From positions 44,786,949 through 44,850,948 of the forward strand of contig CM038052.1 in NCBI GenBank assembly GCA_021397845.1: a stretch of 64,000 nt of DNA, written 5' to 3'. Positions 63,990 through 64,000 of this stretch are shown piece after piece (the first letter of the stretch is position 1; the number at the start of each line of letters is the position of its first letter). This DNA is from Areca catechu (lineage: Eukaryota > Streptophyta > Magnoliopsida > Arecales > Arecaceae). The notes under the pieces were generated by a model, which was not told where the DNA came from, ran no database searches, and worked only from the letters and a program-made list of their open reading frames with translations. Position numbers and translations under genes: made by a program.

Positions 63990-64000
63990 GGCCCCTTTCG

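Overview
The window is plant nuclear DNA made almost entirely of nested LTR retrotransposons. No host gene, rRNA or tRNA gene was recognised. The evidence for a plant is the retrotransposon lineages: chromoviruses with an initiator-Met-type primer site (TGGTATCAGAGC), two Sirevirus-type Copia elements with an extra ORF after pol, and a Tat-type Gypsy element with a second RNase H and an antisense spliced gene. The density and depth of nesting suggest a large, repeat-rich flowering-plant genome, probably heterochromatin. I cannot name the species.

Layout, with names used below. (1) CHR-A1, 1-6466, + strand: a non-autonomous chromovirus derivative whose 5' LTR is cut by the window edge. It sits inside an older relative, CHR-A0 (6467 to about 8910, +). 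(2) CHR-C: a minus-strand LTR (9454-11026) with a PBS and a leader remnant to its left. (3) TAT-f, 11027-11757: an LTR fragment with 190-bp repeats, joined to a truncated reverse transcriptase. (4) CHR-B, about 11757-36335, minus strand: a chromovirus-like Gypsy element with 5' LTR, leader, gag, protease and RT, and its 3' part lost. Its gag is cut by two insertions. SIR-1 (13307-30881, minus) is a Sirevirus that carries CHR-A2 (15864-22883, minus) in its third ORF. NAL (31086-33520, +) is a small LTR element with no retroviral genes. (5) A DUF4283-type ORF remnant on the minus strand (63989-63264, continuing at 36763-36336). It is split by a chromovirus-type LTR, TEK-LTR (36764-63263). That LTR is split by Sirevirus SIR-2 (37269-61338, +), whose pol is split by TAT-1 (41881-54715, +). 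This is a four-level nest.

Boundaries are supported by target-site duplications: CAACA for CHR-A2, CTAAC for NAL, CTTCT for SIR-2, CTCGA/CTCGG for SIR-1 and TTGAC/TTGAA for TAT-1. Nearly all coding regions carry stops or frameshifts. TAT-1 is the best preserved: gag-protease-RT-RNase H-integrase in one frame, broken only by TAG codons.

The most interesting signals are not genes. (a) A stem-loop CTCGAC-NNN-GTCGAG lies 20-21 nt before the 3' LTR in four different elements, one of them without coding capacity. (b) A stem-loop CCAATC-NNN-GATTGG lies in the leader of three elements whose coding content differs. (c) In both Sireviruses a copy-specific palindromic motif is repeated in the LTR and again between pol and ORF3. 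(d) The CHR-A family keeps gag ends, an integrase tail and a chromodomain, but has lost protease, RT, RNase H and the integrase active site.
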